Source: Conus ventricosus
Lineage: Eukaryota; Mollusca; Gastropoda; Neogastropoda; Conidae
Length of the DNA stretch: 64,000 nt
Reading direction: 5' to 3'
Assembly (NCBI GenBank): GCA_018398815.1
Contig: CM031595.1
Span: 139,466,679-139,530,678, forward strand
A program made the position numbers and the translations under genes. Of this stretch, positions 20,080 to 33,634 are shown in pieces (position 1 is the stretch's first letter; every line of letters begins with the position of its first letter). A model generated the notes under the pieces. The model was given only the letters and a program-made list of their open reading frames with translations, was not told where the DNA came from and made no database searches.

Positions 20080-23000
20080 TTGTCGTAGTGGTGGGGTGTG
20101 TGCTTTTACGATCCCGAGAGCTATGCCAGATAGGTGCAACCATACTGGACAGGTCAAGGGGGAGAAGCCAGACGAAATTTGGACCACTCTCCTAGAGGAT
20201 AATAGGTTTGCGCAGGGTTAACTGCCCGGCCTGTAAAAAAAAGCTAGTTACAGAAACGTCCATGATAAACTTGTCTACTTTGCATGTCCTGGGAGAGGAA
20301 GACAATCTAGCCAGATTGCGTATGAAGCGTCGCAGTGAAAGCCGAAAGGAAGCTGCTTCGCCGAGGACTCTTCTGTCACCCAAGACAACTACCCGGATCG
20401 GCACATGGAACGTTCGGACCATGTACGAGGCTGGGAAAACTGCACAGGTTGCAGCAGAGATGCAGCAGTACAAACTTGCTGTGTTAGGCTTGTGTGAGAC
20501 CAGATGGATCCAATCAGGATTGATACGGCTTGGCACTGGGGAGACCTTGATCTACTCAGGGCATGAAGAGAGAGAGCTCCACACACCCAGGGGGTCGGGC
20601 TTATGCTCTCCAGACAGGCCTGCGGCAGCACTGATGGAGTGGGACCGCTGTGTCACCACGCATCATCACCGCAAGATTCTACACCAAAGTGCGGAAAACG
20701 CTCATTGTGCAATGCTACGCACCCACCAATGATGCAGACAAGCAGTTGAAAGAAGACTTCTACGAGAAACTACAATCCACCATCAACCAGAAGAAGAAAG
20801 GAGATCTACTGATCTTGATGGGTGACATCAATGCCAAGATCGGAAATGACAATAGTGATAGGGACAAAGCATGGGAAAGGAAGGCCTTGGAGACATGAAT
20901 GAAAACGGAGAGCTGTTCTGTGACTTCTGTGTCTTCAATGGATTGACAGTTGGCGGTAGTTTGTTCCCTCACAAGACCATCCACAAAGCTACCTGGGTTT
21001 CACACGGACAGCCACACAGAAAACCAGATTGACCACATTTGTATCAGCAACAGCTTTAGGAGGTCACTACTGGATGTCAGAGCAATGAGAGGGGCAGATG
21101 TTGGATCGGACCATCACCTTGTTGTGGGGAAGTTCAAGTTCAAGCTGAAGAGACATGCCAGGAAGACCAACAAGCCAGGGAACAGATTCAACGTGGACAT
21201 GCTAAAAGACCTGCAGACAAAAGACAGCTTCAATGTGGAACTTTCCAACAGATTTGACACATTAGCATCCCTTGTCGATGAAGAGTGATCAGTAGAACAG
21301 CTCTGGGAACAATCAAAGGCAGTGCTTAGTGAAACATGTGAGAAGATTCTGGGAAAGAAGACAAGAGTCCACAAGCCCTGGATGTCAGCAGAGACACCGA
21401 GGAAAGTGAAAGAGAGAAAAGATAGGAAAGCAACAGTCAACATAAGCAAGACCAGAGCAAGTAAGGCAGAGGCACAGAAACTGCACACAGAAGCACACAA
21501 AGAAGTGAAGAGAAGCATAAGACAGGACAAGAGAAGCTATGCAGAGAACCTGGCAGAAGAAGCAGAAAAAGCAGCCGGACAGAAGAACATGAAGGAGCTG
21601 TATGACATAACACGGAAGTTAGCAGGGAGTCGACAAGTGACAGAGGCACCTGTGAAGGACAAGGACGGGAACACACTCACCAACCCAGATGCCCAGTTGC
21701 ACCGCTGGAAAGAACACTTCCAGGAGCTCCTCAACCGGCCAACACCACCAGATCCACCAGACATACCACCCTCCGAGTCACCACTAGACATCAACACCAA
21801 CCCCCCTACCAAGGAAGAGATCCGGAAGGCCATCCGACACCTCAAGAACAACAAAGCACCAGGCCCCGACAATATCCCACCAGAAGCAATCAAAACTGGC
21901 AGCGAAGCAACCATCAATACGCTTCATGAACTCTTCAAGAAAGTTTGGGAGACCGAAGAACTACCCCAAGACTGGAAGCACGGACACCTTATTAAGCTCC
22001 CTAAGAAAGGAAACCTAAAGGAGTGCAAGAACTGGAGAGGCATTACACTGCTCAGCATCCCCGGGAAGGTCTTCAACAGAATCATCCTCGAGCGGCTGAA
22101 GGACAACATCGACAAGAGGCTGAGAAAAGAACAGGCTGGATTCCGCAGTGAAAGATCATGCACAGACCAGATAGCTGCTCTCCGTATCATCATCGAGCAG
22201 TCACTGGAATGGAACTCGCCCCTGTATGTCACCTTCGTCGACTTCGAGAAGGCCTTTGATAGCATCGACAGACCAACCCTCTGGAAGCTTCTTTCCCACC
22301 ATGGCGTACCAGAGAAGTTCATAAACCTCATCCGAGCAGCATATGAACCATCAACATGCCAAGTGGTACACGGTGGATCCCTGACAGAACCATTTGACAT
22401 CTTGAGCGGCGTTCGCCAGGGCTGCCTGCTCTCACCGTTCCTGTCCTGATTGCCATTGACTGGATCATGGAAAGAACGATACAAGACCATCAACGAGGCA
22501 TCCAGTGGACCCTGACCTCCCAGCTGGAAGACATTGACTTTGCCGATGATGTTGCCCTCCTGTCCCACCGTCACAGCCACATGCAGGAGAAAAACCGCTG
22601 CCCTGGACAGTACTGCCGCACGAACAGGACTGAAGATCAGTAAGGCAAAAACCAGGGTGATGAGGATCAATGAGGCCACGACAACAATATTGTACTCAAC
22701 AGAGAAGACCTAGAGAACGTCGACAGCTTCACATACCTCGGCAGCATTGTCAGCAAGGACGGGGGCACAGACAAAGACATCCAAACGAGAATAGGCAAGG
22801 CATCCGCAGCTTTCAAGATGCTCCGACCTGTCTGGACCTCACACACCATCTCTACAAAAACCAAGATCCGCATCTTCAACACAAATGTGAAGTCTGTACT
22901 TCTCTATGCCTGTGAAACGTGGCGCACCACCAAGTCATCGACACACCGCCTGCAGACCTTTGTGAACAGATGCTTGAGGTACATCTATCGCATCAGGTGG

Positions 23001-23325
23001 CAGGACATGGTCACAAATGAAGACTTGTGGAGAAGAGCCGGACAAGAGCCCATTGAAGATCAAATTAAGCGCAGGAAGTGGGCTGGCTTGGCCATACCCT
23101 CAGAAAACCAGCATCCAGCATTGTCCGCCATGCCTTGCGATGGAACCCACAGGGAAGACACAAGAGAGGCCGACCACACACCACCTGGAGAAGATCACGG
23201 AGGCGGAGACAACTCGACTGGGCTATTCCTGGGGCCAGGTGGAAGTCGCCGCCCGGGACAGGCAGAGATGGAAAAGGCTCGTGGATGACCTATGCTCCAC
23301 TAGGAGCCAACGGGAATAAGTCAAG
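20080..23325 (+). pseudogene. Decayed EN-RT non-LTR retrotransposon (RTE/jockey-like)
   Basis: The order is endonuclease, then reverse transcriptase, on the plus strand. The EN start reads TRIGTWNVRTMYEAGK at about 20395, then LGLCETRW and LLILMGDINAKIG. The RT part reads RKAIRHLKNNKAPGPDNIPP, QAGFRSERSCTDQI, VDFEKAFDSIDRP and GVRQGCLLSP, and the catalytic FADD box (DFADDVALL) is at about 22533. A C-terminal LYACETW segment and an SLRSxR-like tail follow. At least five frame changes or stops break it (for example at 20740, 20900, 21290, 22450 and 22660). No RNase H domain and no CCHC gag were found. The ends are approximate, and it lies between two CCTGCCTACC elements. Confidence 0.8.
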
Positions 23326-23358
23326 GCAGGCCTGCCATCAAAACTTGCATGGCGCCAC

Positions 23359-24196
23359 CAGACATGCCTACCCCAAAATTTGCTCATCAGGAACAAATGT
23401 CTCAGAAATCAGGAACACAGGATTTTTGTCAGGAACAGACAGTTCAAGTGCGTCTGCCTGTTAAGACTGTAATGCACATACAATAAATGAACACACAAAT
23501 TCAATTCAATTCATGTTGCTTATAGTCCAGCCAACTTAACTACGAAGAGCCATATCAGGGCTGGATGAAGAACTCAAAGTGAAAAATCCTGATATTTTCA
23601 GGCATTTGCCCACTTCCTTGGCTTTGCTCTCATACTCGGCATGTTCTTTCGATTCGATGTGCCGACGGCAGTCGTCCTTTCCACCATGAGCGACGGAAAA
23701 GTCACACTTGCACACAGAGCAAAATCCGAATGTTTGCACCTTCTGTCCAGGTCTTAAACAGGGCCACTTCTCGGAATAATCCCGTTTTGAAAGCCTGCAT
23801 TCATCGTGGTTTTTTCACATCCCGTGGTGGAGTTTCAGAACGATCTTCAGAAGAACCACACTGATCGCTTTGCTTCCTCTTGCTGGCCATTTTGAAACTT
23901 GAATGCCTGCACCTACTAGGCCTAGGCCAGCCAGCGAGCTTGAAGGGAAGTGAAGTGAAGTGGGTCAACCAATCAGAAAACTTGGTTTACAAAGCGTTTC
24001 CCATTGCGCATGCTCGAACTCACACTTGGTGAAGGCAAGCCAAAATCCCCCCCCCCCCCCCCCCCCCCACGAAATTTTCCACGGCGATTTTTTTTTCTCC
24101 GGAGCATACTTTCGATAACCGTACTTTCCGGACTAAGGGGATATTTTTACTTAGATCCGGATCAAATACGGCTGCTCAGAACGGTAGGCAACTCTG
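23359..24196. mobile_element. CCTGCCTACC-family transposon, copy 2, TSD CGCCAC
   Basis: The left end is CAGACATGCCTACCCC and the right end, reverse complemented, is CAGAGTTGCCTACCG. The flanks are CGCCAC (23353-23358) and CGCCAC (24197-24202). It is 838 bp long and carries a zinc-finger exon on the minus strand. An inserted fragment resembling the 3' tail of the I-like LINE (TGTTGCTTATAGTCCAGCC) is at about 23511-23570, next to an (AATTC)n run. A poly-C run lies at 24049-24069. Confidence 0.8.
23536..23890 (-). pseudogene. BED/C2H2-like zinc-finger exon of CCTGCCTACC element, copy 2
   Basis: An ATG at 23890 opens MASKRKQSDQCGSSEDRSE, which runs into a stop after a KKPR basic patch. A second frame (to 23536) carries the finger: KRDYSEKWPCLRPGQK, FGFCSVCKCDFSVAHGG, DDCRRHIESKEH. 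C-x2-C...H-x5-H spacing is clear. The exon at 49300-49760 has the same sequence plan (WPCL, CSVCNSDF, HGGANDCKRH). The last residues before the stop (SSPDMALRS) are encoded by LINE-tail-like sequence, so the present C-terminus is secondary. Confidence 0.55.
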
Positions 24197-25111
24197 CGCC
24201 ACCCTCTGTTGTCTTATACATGCCTACTGTTATCATGTCAATAAACACAACCTGCACAATTTTACTGCACCAGCCTCTTGATTATATCATTCAACCTTGC
24301 GAAAGTTTTTTTCTTTTCTTTTCATATTCACAGTATCTAAGTATTATTCCCAGTTTAACAGGCATACATATATAAAGAAACACAGAAACATCACTGTCCT
24401 TAGAATTAAGGCCTTAGACTTGAAAAATCTGATCATTCTCTTTAATCAAAATTTTTGTCATACCAGTAATTAAAAGATAGCAGATGATAGAAGTTAAAAT
24501 GAACACAAAGATGTCTCACTTCATCATTACTCCATTGCACCAGCTACCTAAAAATATGCAACAACCAACAGACCTGTCCAATTTACTTACTTGTATACCA
24601 CTAGAATATGATGCTGTCGTCTACACATAGTGCCGCATCACCCATCTGATCCGAATAACCAGCATTAGTTTGCAGAAGAAAGAACTGGGAGCTTTATGAT
24701 AACCTTTAGACTCAAATCAATGCATTATACAATCATTTTAATTTCATTTGAAGTTTTAATAACAATCGGAATCATCAAGTTTGGCCGATTCCATAAATGG
24801 GCAGGCCTGTCACGTAACAGAAGCAGCACAGCTACAAAAAACAAGCACTTCAGAAACATTGCCAAAGTCTTTCATTCTGCATTTACAACTTGCGTACATC
24901 TTTTACTTCTATTTCTTTGGGGAAAAAATAATAAATAATCACAGACTGGATCTGAATTTTAGCCACTGTGTGTCATAAGCATAACTGTACTGGAAATAAG
25001 GCAAGTACTACTGGAAGCAAAAAAAAAAAAGAAAATATCACCCAACAAAAATTTCCTCCTATTTCTGATTTCCAGTTTATTCTTTCTTGTACTTGCAACC
25101 CTGCTTCTTAC
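24197..25111. other. TNRC6 intron, no feature seen
   Basis: AT-rich sequence without domain-like frames. It lies between the zinc-finger transposon and the TNRC6 exon at 25112-25246. Confidence 0.45.
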
Positions 25112-25246
25112 ATGCAACTGTATGGTCTGAAGCTGTTGTGCGGTGTTGAACTTGATTCCAATTAACATCACTTTCTGAATTCTTCTTCTGCCCCCAGCCA
25201 CTTGTCCCTTTGGCCCATTGGTTAGCGTCTGCTGGCCGCCGCTCAA
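25112..25246 (-). CDS. TNRC6: TNRC6/GW182 N-terminal exon (135 nt)
   Basis: The acceptor is TTTTTTTTCCCAG above 25246 and the donor is GTAAGA at 25111. The peptide includes ADANQWAKGTSGWGQKKNS and DVNWNQVQHRT, with a GW motif (SGWGQ) and further tryptophans, the composition expected of GW182. It starts with two bases of a split codon and ends with one base (T). The next exon, 14584-16574, begins with GT, giving an uninterrupted Cys codon across the join. The open frame reads through the donor into intron, which is why the exon looks longer in a simple translation. The intron to the next exon is about 8.5 kb and filled with mobile elements. Confidence 0.85.
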
Positions 25247-27020
25247 CTGGGAAAAAAAAAGAAACAAAATATTGAGCTCGGTCATGAATGATGCAAATAT
25301 TTCTAAACTTCATGTAACCAATTTTTACTACATCATGCGTATGTGCATACTTACTCAGTGATAAGCAATTGAAACCGAGTTTTACAGATTCAATCTTTTT
25401 CAGTTTTAACACCTTTCTTGGGTCCAAAGCTGTCGGTCAGGATATGAAGAATGCAAGTAAAACTGTTCAGCGTACTACCCTGTGCTGTAACAAGAACAAA
25501 AAAAAAAAAATAAGTGCAATTTACTCACCACTTGCTGACAAGCTCTTAAATGCTCACTGGATGGGGAAAACTGACCACAATTTTAGCAAACCATTTCTAT
25601 TTTAACTTCCTTTCTTTTTTCATGCTAAATCCCACAAACGAAATTTAATGCCATCACACAGCAATGGGTAGAGGGACACCTGGTCTTGTACCAACTTCAA
25701 TACGAACAGGTTCTCCTAACACATTACTTTCAAACCTGATTCAACAGCATACTCTGGCACATATTCATGTCTTCGCACACCCCACAGATAAAATAGGTTA
25801 AAAGATGTACAGTCTAAACAATACGTTAAAAGATATACAGTCTAAAAAGAAAAAGACTATTCGGAACAAAAATGCATGTAAATTATGCTTGCTGGTAAAT
25901 TACAAAAATCAAAAATAGTACCAACATTTTTCTTTAACACCCAACATTGAAACTATATGTATCTAGCAGTCACAAAACTGAAAACACTGAAACCATATGT
26001 ATCTAGCAGTCACAAAACTGAAGGAAATGATGAAAAACAACTTTTGTAGTATACGAGTCAATTCATCTTTCAAATGAAGCAAGAAAAGTCTGATCTACTT
26101 GAATACAACAGATAAGAATCTCTCCAGAATTGAGCCATTCTGCTTTTCCGACTTTTCCATCAACATAACTTTTCCCCCTTTTTAATTGTGGAACTTCAGG
26201 TTCACACAATGTAGAGCACGACAATGTCATAATAATATTAATTCTAGTCTTCTAGTCATAAGAGCAACTCAGCAAAGACGTTCTACGATAAAATTTGTTA
26301 TATCAAACGCTATATAACACACACACCAGTCCTCCCCCCTCCTTGGATCAGTCGACAAACACTTGGGAGAATAACACCCATGGGGGAACTGTGCCAAATG
26401 GGAGGAATTTTGCAGACGCCCAACTTATGCAAAAAAACACAAACTTTTAACCACAAGATATATGTAATCTGACAACAAAGAAAAACTAGAAAGAAAAAGA
26501 AAGAAAAACTAGAACTGTTGTAAATAAAGAGCTTATTTGTCCCGAGACTACACTTTCACAGCACTTTGTCATACAGGAAGCAGTGGATGTAGATCATCGT
26601 TAAGGAAAAGAATCAACTGGCTGAAAATGCTGCCTTCTAATTTTTTTTTTTTACAGTATACTGCTGCCTTCCAATTTATTTACAGTACACTTTTGACCGC
26701 AAAATTTGGCTTGAATTGTATTTGCTGTGGCTGTAAACAGTTTAACATGGCACACAGTGATCATGCTAGGTATTTAGCAAACCTGTCGCAACACTACCAT
26801 GCGCTGTCACGACAATCAGTATCAGAACTCTCCCAGAGGATCAATCACCAGCAACAACATATGAGGTAAGTACAGTGAAAAGGGGTTCCAGCATAGGCTT
26901 AATTTTCATCTACATCTGTTAAAGCTGACAGGAGACTCAAACCTTGCAGATTTTCTACCGTCAAGGATCTGGGTTTTTCGTTTGTTGGAAAAGACTGATT
27001 TTTGTCAATTTGTCCTGGTC

Positions 27021-27053
<33 letters not shown>

Positions 27054-28404
27054 GTTGTATCCCCAGTTCTAATAAAACCAAAGACCACAACAGCTGACTG
27101 CAGTGCTACCTCAAAGCCAAAAGAGTATGACACTGGCTTTACATAACATACCGATTTTTAAAACACAGCCACTACACACATTGCTATAGATTTGAAACAT
27201 GATTTTATCATGATTCACACAATTCTTGAAAGCTAATACATTTTGTATTCTTTTTTCCAGTCTGATACAACCCTGGATCTGAATACTCCTTGCAAAATAC
27301 TGGAATTCTTCTAGCTGTCCTTCCCAGCAAAATAAACCAGTCCCTGGGACCAGTAGCTCAAAAAGAATTCAGTATCCTACTTTTGCAAACCATAGGTTAC
27401 ACGATCACTAGCACATTATGCAACATCAAACATAGCACTGTTGTAAACACAACGGTCAAAATCTGCGGTTTACATTCACTATTTAATTGTCAGGGGGCAC
27501 TTACAAGAGTTTGATAATCACAGAGGCACAGCAGGGTTGGTTTGTTTTTTTGGCAGCCTGGTTTTTTTTTTTTTTTTTTAAGCAAAGAATAAATAATATA
27601 GAATGACCTATCCTCGAACACTGATGATTACATCAGGATCTGGACATGGGACTATTTCTTCAGAACAAAATTACTGAAGCTCCGACTGTTTTCCCCCACA
27701 AACCTTTCAAGCAAAAGGCATGTTTACCTTCCTGCATCTCTTCTGTCTGCAGAAAAAATGCGGATTAGCAGAATGACGACTTGATGCTCTTTATTTTTTT
27801 AAAGAGCCTTGCAGTCTTTTGCACTGACCATCAAAACCTAGCTGCAAAATATGAGTAAACAATACAATGAGAAGACCATGAAAAAGGAAACAAACACTAA
27901 ACAATACACTCACACTGATATACCCTTAAAATAATTTCTGGACTGCAAGGCAATTCTTTTTTCCACCTCAATTTATTACCAAAATCTTTTAGTTCAAACC
28001 TGTAGTATGGTTACAAGAACTTCTGAGTTCTGTCCCTAACTGTGAAGACTAATTTGTATGCAAAAGCCAGGACCTGAAGTTGAACTGTGTCTACACAGCT
28101 CAAAGATCATTCTGTCAGCACGTCATCCAGCAAATATGCACAGCACACTTGAGCCCTGTGTGTTCAGATATCACAGTGCACTGTGTATGTTCTGTTATAC
28201 TGGGCACCCTTCTCATGTTCTACAAGTCTCGTACTTTAAGAGCCCGTTTTTTTTCCAATAGATGAAATAGGTTGTTTGAAAGATCAAGGGGTGCTCCTTA
28301 CATTCAACAGTGCCTTGTAGTCCAAAAAAGGAAATGTGAAAAGTATCAAAAAAGAAAAAAAAAAAAGTACTTGATACTGAACGAGTCTGGCTCTTAAACC
28401 TGTT
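25247..28404. other. TNRC6 intron
   Basis: No supportable gene. It includes a 40-bp tandem pair (ATATGTATCTAGCAGTCACA at about 25953 and 25993), a T run at about 26641, a poly-C run (about 27022-27051) and AT-rich sequence. Confidence 0.45.
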
Positions 28405-28608
28405 AGATGTAAGCTTAAGATAAGATAAGATAATGTTGCTTATAGCCCAGCCGACCGCAGAGGGCCACATCAGGGCTGTCACCACGTTAAAATCAACTCA
28501 CCAGTCATTTGAAAAAAAAAAAAAAAAAAAACTTTCACACATCGCATTAAATGACATCGTCTAGAAACGCACCAGAAATTGCATTAAAAATCTTTCTTCC
28601 GTAAAATC

Positions 28609-31600
28609 TTAAATCAGATGAAAAATGTTAATCTCTTTCAAAAACTCAAGGATCACGTCTGGCGGGACATCCCTGAACAGGATCTTCATGGACTCCGCTG
28701 TAAAATGTTTGTGTCTCACATCGTGCAAGTCCCAACACTCTAAAAGAACATGTTTCATTGTGAGTGGCGCATGACATGGAATGCACCACGGAGCTTCTTC
28801 ACTCTTTAAAAGGTAAGCATGGGTAAAATACGAATGGCCGGTGTGCAGCCGGCACAGAACCGTTTCCTCTTTACGACCTCCCGACGTGGATGGGAGGAAG
28901 TCCTTAAGGTTTGGACGGATCTGAAAGAGTTTGTTACTCGTCTGTGTGTTCCAATCCTCCTGCCAGAGGTCTCTCACATAATCGTTAATTTTGGGTTTCA
29001 CATCTGAACAGGGGATATAAATGTTGGACAGTTTCTCTCTTGTGGCGTTCTTGGCTAAACGATCAACCATTTCGTTCCCGCCGATGCCAACATGACCAGG
29101 AACCCAAGCAAGAGTAATGTTGTAACCGTCCGCTTTCAACTTGCTAAAAAGTTCAAAGAAATGCAAAAGTTCTGGATGCTGAAGGTTGCGGCCAGCTATG
29201 GCTTCCAAAGCTGACAGCGAATCCGACAGAACCAGAAAGTCCCTCTTTGAAGAATGTGAGATTATCTTCAAAGCCAGTACCAGAGCAGTAAGTTCAGCAG
29301 AATAGACAGAAGCATCGGAATGGATATGTTCCAACAGTATCTGAGAAGGAGCCCCAGGGCAGTAGGCTGCACAGGCCACTCCATCCTCAGACTTGGAACC
29401 GTCAGTGAAAACTTTTTGATAGGATGGGAATTTGGAACAGAGCTCAGCATACAAAGCCTTGTACGCCAGAGAGCTGGTAGACTCCTTACGGAAAGCTGCA
29501 AGATCGAAACGAATCTCTGGTGTGAAAAAGGTCCATGGAGGTTGATCCGGAAACTTGGAAAAATCGGAAACTACTCCCAGGTCTATACCTGCATTCCGCA
29601 CGTGAGGCTGCATACGAAGCCCAAACGGCGGAATACATTTCGGGTTATTTTCAAACTTACTTTGGAACGGAGGGTCAAAAACACAGTCATAGGCAGGATT
29701 CTGCGGTTCTGAGAACAGTCGGATGTAATAATTCAAAGACAGTTTCAGCCTGCGGTTGGACAGTGAAGGTTCACCCGCCTCTGCGTACAGGCTGTACACA
29801 GGGGTGGTGCGGAACGCTCCAAGACAGAGACGAAGCCCTTGATGGTGGATAGGGTCCAAGAGTTTGAGGTAAGATGATCTTGCGGAGCCGTACACAGCAC
29901 AACCGTAGTCCAGTTTGGAACGGACCAGGGCTCTGTGGAGGTGCAACAAAGTTTTCTTATCAGCGCCCAGTCGGCGTGTGCTACGACCCGCAGAATATTC
30001 AGTGCCTTTTGGCAAGCAGTTTTGAGGTTTTTAATATGGCTGAGAAAGTTAAGTTTTTGGTCAAAAATGACTCCCAGAAATTTGGCCTCTTTAACAGCTG
30101 GAATGGGAGATTTCCCTACTTGAAGTTCCGGATCTGGAAAAAACTGACGGAAATTATGGAAGTGAATACACTGGGTTTTTGTAGCAGAAAAGGTGAAACC
30201 GTTTTCATCCGCCCACCGATGGATTTTATCTACGCAAAGCTGGAGCCTGCGCTGGACACTCGGGTACAGGCTTCCAGTTGCGTAGACAGTAAAATCATCC
30301 ACAAACAATGAGCAGTCTGAACCCTGCTGAACTGATTGAACAATGTTGTTGATCTTAATACTAAAGAGGGCAGGAGATAGTATGCTCCCCTGTGGAACAC
30401 CCAACTCCTGCTCGTGGACATCAGAGAGAGTGGTGCCAACCCGGACCTGAAACTGTCGTTCTGCCAAAAAATTTTGAATAAAAAGCGGAAGATGACCTCG
30501 AAAACCCAGATCGTGGAGATCATGAAGTATCCCCGACTTCCAGGTGGTATCGTAGGCCTTCTCCAAGTCAAAGAAAATTGCCACTGTATGCCGTTTGTTC
30601 AGAAAGGCGTTCCGAAGTGTAGATTCCAGACGAATCAAATGGTCAACGGTAGTCCGATGTTTGCGGAAACCACACTGTTCTTTCGCCAAAAGGCCATCGG
30701 TTTCAAGTTTCCACATGAGCCTAGCATTGACCATTTTTTCCATCAATTTACAAACACAGCTGGTCAAAGCTATGGGACGGTAATTTGAAGGATTAGAAAG
30801 ATCTTTTCCAGGTTTGGGGATGGGAATAATGAGGGCTTTTCGCCAAGAGGGTGGAAAAAAACCTGTAGTCCACACATGGTTGTAGACCTGTAGCAGTATG
30901 TTCAGACCTTCAAGCGGAAGATGTTTCAACAGCTGATAATGGATTTCATCTATTCCTGGAGAGGAATCGCTGCAAGAAAGCAAGGCAGATTTCAGCTCGT
31001 TTAACGTGAAAGGAAGATTGTAGTCTTCCATGTTGTCGGACGAAAAGTTGCAGGGTGATTTTTCTTTTAGGGCTTTGTATTTGACAAAAGTGGCAGATTT
31101 ATTAGAAGAGGAGGAATTCTTTTCAATGGTTGAAGCAAGCAGATTAGCAACTGCTTTCTTCTCTGTTATTAAAGAATCCGAAAACTTGAGATGGTTCACA
31201 GTGGGACAGGTGTTCTTCCCTTTGAATTTCTTAATGATGTTCCACACTTTTTTCTTGGAAGTTTTTGATGTCAGCCTGGAGCAGAAGCTTCTCCAGGACC
31301 GACGTTTACTGATTTTAAAAGTGTGTCTAGATTTAGCACGGAGTTTTTTATGGGCTCGAGTGTTGGGACCCGAAGGTCGTTGGTACACCTGACGCTGAGC
31401 CCGTTTTCTAACTTTGGAAATTTGTTGGCAGTCTGAATCAAACCAGGGTGTTTTTGGCATTTGAAGTTTATCGGAAGACACTGGAATACAAGCTTTAGCA
31501 CACTTGATCACAGTGTTAGTCAGTGATTCAGCTGGGTCCGGACTCTGAAGAAAGTCAGTGTCCTGGAATTCTTTAGAAATAGTGGTTGCAAATAGATCCC

Positions 31601-32302
31601 AGTTTGCTTTCTTGTAATTTAGATGTTGAGAGACAGAGACGTGTTCAGTTATGACGGGTTGTAGTAAGACAGGGAAATGGTCACTTCCGTGCAGATCGTC
31701 ATGGACAGACCACTCATAGTCCAGGACCAGCGAGGGGTCACAAACCGACAAATCTAAACACGAAAGTGAACCTGTGGAAGAGTGGAGGTAAGTTGCAGAT
31801 CCGTCGTTCAGACAACACAAATCCAAATCCGAAAGGACATCCTCAATCAGCAGACCTCTGGATGACGTACCGGCACTACCCCAAAGAGGGTTGTGACCGT
31901 TAAAGTCACCCAACAGCAAAAAAGGTCGAGGAAGTTCTCTTATCAGACTGACAAGGTCCTGACGACAAACCGGGACAGAAGGAGGTAGATAAAGGGAACA
32001 GATTGTCACAGTCTTGTGGAGAGTGACTCTCGCAGCTACAGCCTGAAGGGAGGTAGACAGAGCGACAGGACTATACAACAGAGTTTTGTGTAGGAGAAGG
32101 GCAACACCGCCCGACAGTCCCAACGTGGATGGTTGTGCAGGTTTTGAAAGAACATTAAAGCCAGAAAGAGTAAAGGTCTTCTGGCTTTGAATTTGAGTTT
32201 CCTGAAGAGCCACGACAGGTTTATAGATCGACACAGAAGCTGTAACTCCTCAAAGTTGGAATTTAGTCCACGGATATTCCAATGGGATATTGTACTATCC
32301 AT
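28609..32302 (-). pseudogene. LINE ORF2: endonuclease-RT-RNase H, two frameshifts
   Basis: Starts MDSTISHWNIRGLNSN (EN) at 32302. A one-base shift near 32230 moves to the frame with YKPVVALQETQ, LLLGDFNGHNPLW and SDHFPVLL, which are the EN catalytic motifs. RT follows with SSPGIDEIHYQLL, NYRPIALTSCVCKLMEKM, EQCGFRKHRTT, FFDLEKAYDTTW, GVPQGSILSPALF and the catalytic FVDD box. A second shift near 29970 leads to the frame with RSKLDYGCAVYG and the RNase H domain: FTDGSKSEDG, SAELTAL, LSDSLSALEA and WVPGHVGIGGNEMVDRLA, so D-E-D-D residues are all present. A Cys/His tail (CRLHTGHSYFTHAYLL, CIPCHAPLTMKHVLLEC) ends the protein. All three frames are used, so this copy is inactive unless the indels are assembly errors. 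Confidence 0.88.
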
Positions 32303-32328
32303 GGTGCAGAGGGCGAAAAGGAGAGAAA

Positions 32329-33634
32329 TCAGGTCATCTCCTCCTCAACGTCTGCTTCTAATGGAGTGAATTTATTTGGAAGTTTCACTGAACTGTGTTG
32401 TTCTTCAGACCTGCTGGCAGACTTGCCAACAGGCGAAGAAGGTCTGGATTTGGGAGACGGTGGAGGTTTCTTCCTCATCTCCACCATCTCCACACTGGGT
32501 GGAACTCCCTTGCCCGCACGGGCACTGGACAGAGGAGTTCGAGGGGGGATTGCTGGTTTTTTAATCTGCCCAGCAGCAGATGTTGTAGACTGCTGGGCAG
32601 TCTGAGGGGTGGCAGATTTTTTGCCTCCACCAGGGGCATTCACTGTGGTTTGGGAGGTGGTGGACCTGCTTCCACCAGAGCCGACAGTTCTTCCTTGCAG
32701 TGTTTTTGAAAAGATAAATTCATCAGTCTGGCAGCAGACTGACCGAGTGGATACTTTCTTTACGGCCGAAGCATACGAAGATGCTGTGGGCGTCTGACTG
32801 CCCACAACCTGTTTACGGGCCTCAAAAAAAGGGGATTTTCTTTTCAGTTTTAATTCGTTGGATAGTGGATTCCTGAATCCAAAGAGGGCAGTTTCGTGAA
32901 GAGGAGGGATGGTCGCCACCGCAGTTGGCACAATGTGCCGGATCTTTGCACGGCCCATCATGGGTTGCCTTGCAGCAAACACCGCACACCTCCTGCCCAG
33001 AACAGCGGTCTCTGACATGTCCAAACCTCTGGCACCGGAAGCATCTCAAAGGGGACGGGACATACAGCTGAACACGGACGTTCAGGTAGCCAACTTTGAT
33101 GACCGGAGGCAGCACAGGGTTGCAGAAGGTCAGAAAGAGGGTGTTGGTGGCCACTCTCTCTCCACCTTTCTTGACTGTCACCCTGCGCACCTCCGTCACA
33201 CCCTGGGACGCAAGTTCCGTTTTTATTTCTGCCTCTGAGACACCCGCTAGATCTCTGCAGCGAATCACACCTTTGGATGAATTTAACTGTTTATGGGGAG
33301 TCACCCTGATCTCCCTATCCACTAATTTTGTTGCCCTCAACAGCTGTTCGGATTGTTTTCTTGATCGACATTGAACCAGAAACGAACCATTCCTCAACCT
33401 TTTGACGGACTGAGGGTCACCTGCTAAGCCTTGAAAGCCCTTTTGGATAGCAAAAGGGCTCAGAGCGGAAAGGGGTCTTTCCTGCTCTGTCCCTTCTACC
33501 ACGAGCCAGGAAGCCCAGAAACCTGTTCTCTGTCGTACCTCCGTGTCAGAATCGCTATCAGAATAACGGTCCCCTGAAATAGGGGATGCTGCTTTCCTCT
33601 TCCTTTTGGGGGGGATGTTTTTTGATAAAGCCAT
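32329..33634 (-). pseudogene. LINE ORF1 (gag-like), one homopolymer frameshift
   Basis: Begins MALSKNIPPKRKRKAASP at 33634; an in-frame ATG at 33655 is an alternative start. The protein has a basic N-terminus, a central region and three Cys/His knuckles: CFRCQRFGHVRDRC (CX2CX4HX4C), CGVCCKATHDGPC and CANCGGDHPSSSRNC. These bind the RNA template in the ribonucleoprotein. The frame ends at a T7 run near 32828. With one base fewer, it would continue into the frame EARKQVVGSQTPTAS, which runs open to a stop at 32329. The C-terminal part is Pro/Ser-rich. The single homopolymer defect makes a sequencing error or recent mutation plausible. Confidence 0.85.

Noticed and set aside
22818..23464. Overlapping open frames after the RT that could be a separate gene
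   Set aside because: They encode the C-terminal segment of the same LINE in shifted frames (LYACETW, RGRPHTTW motifs).
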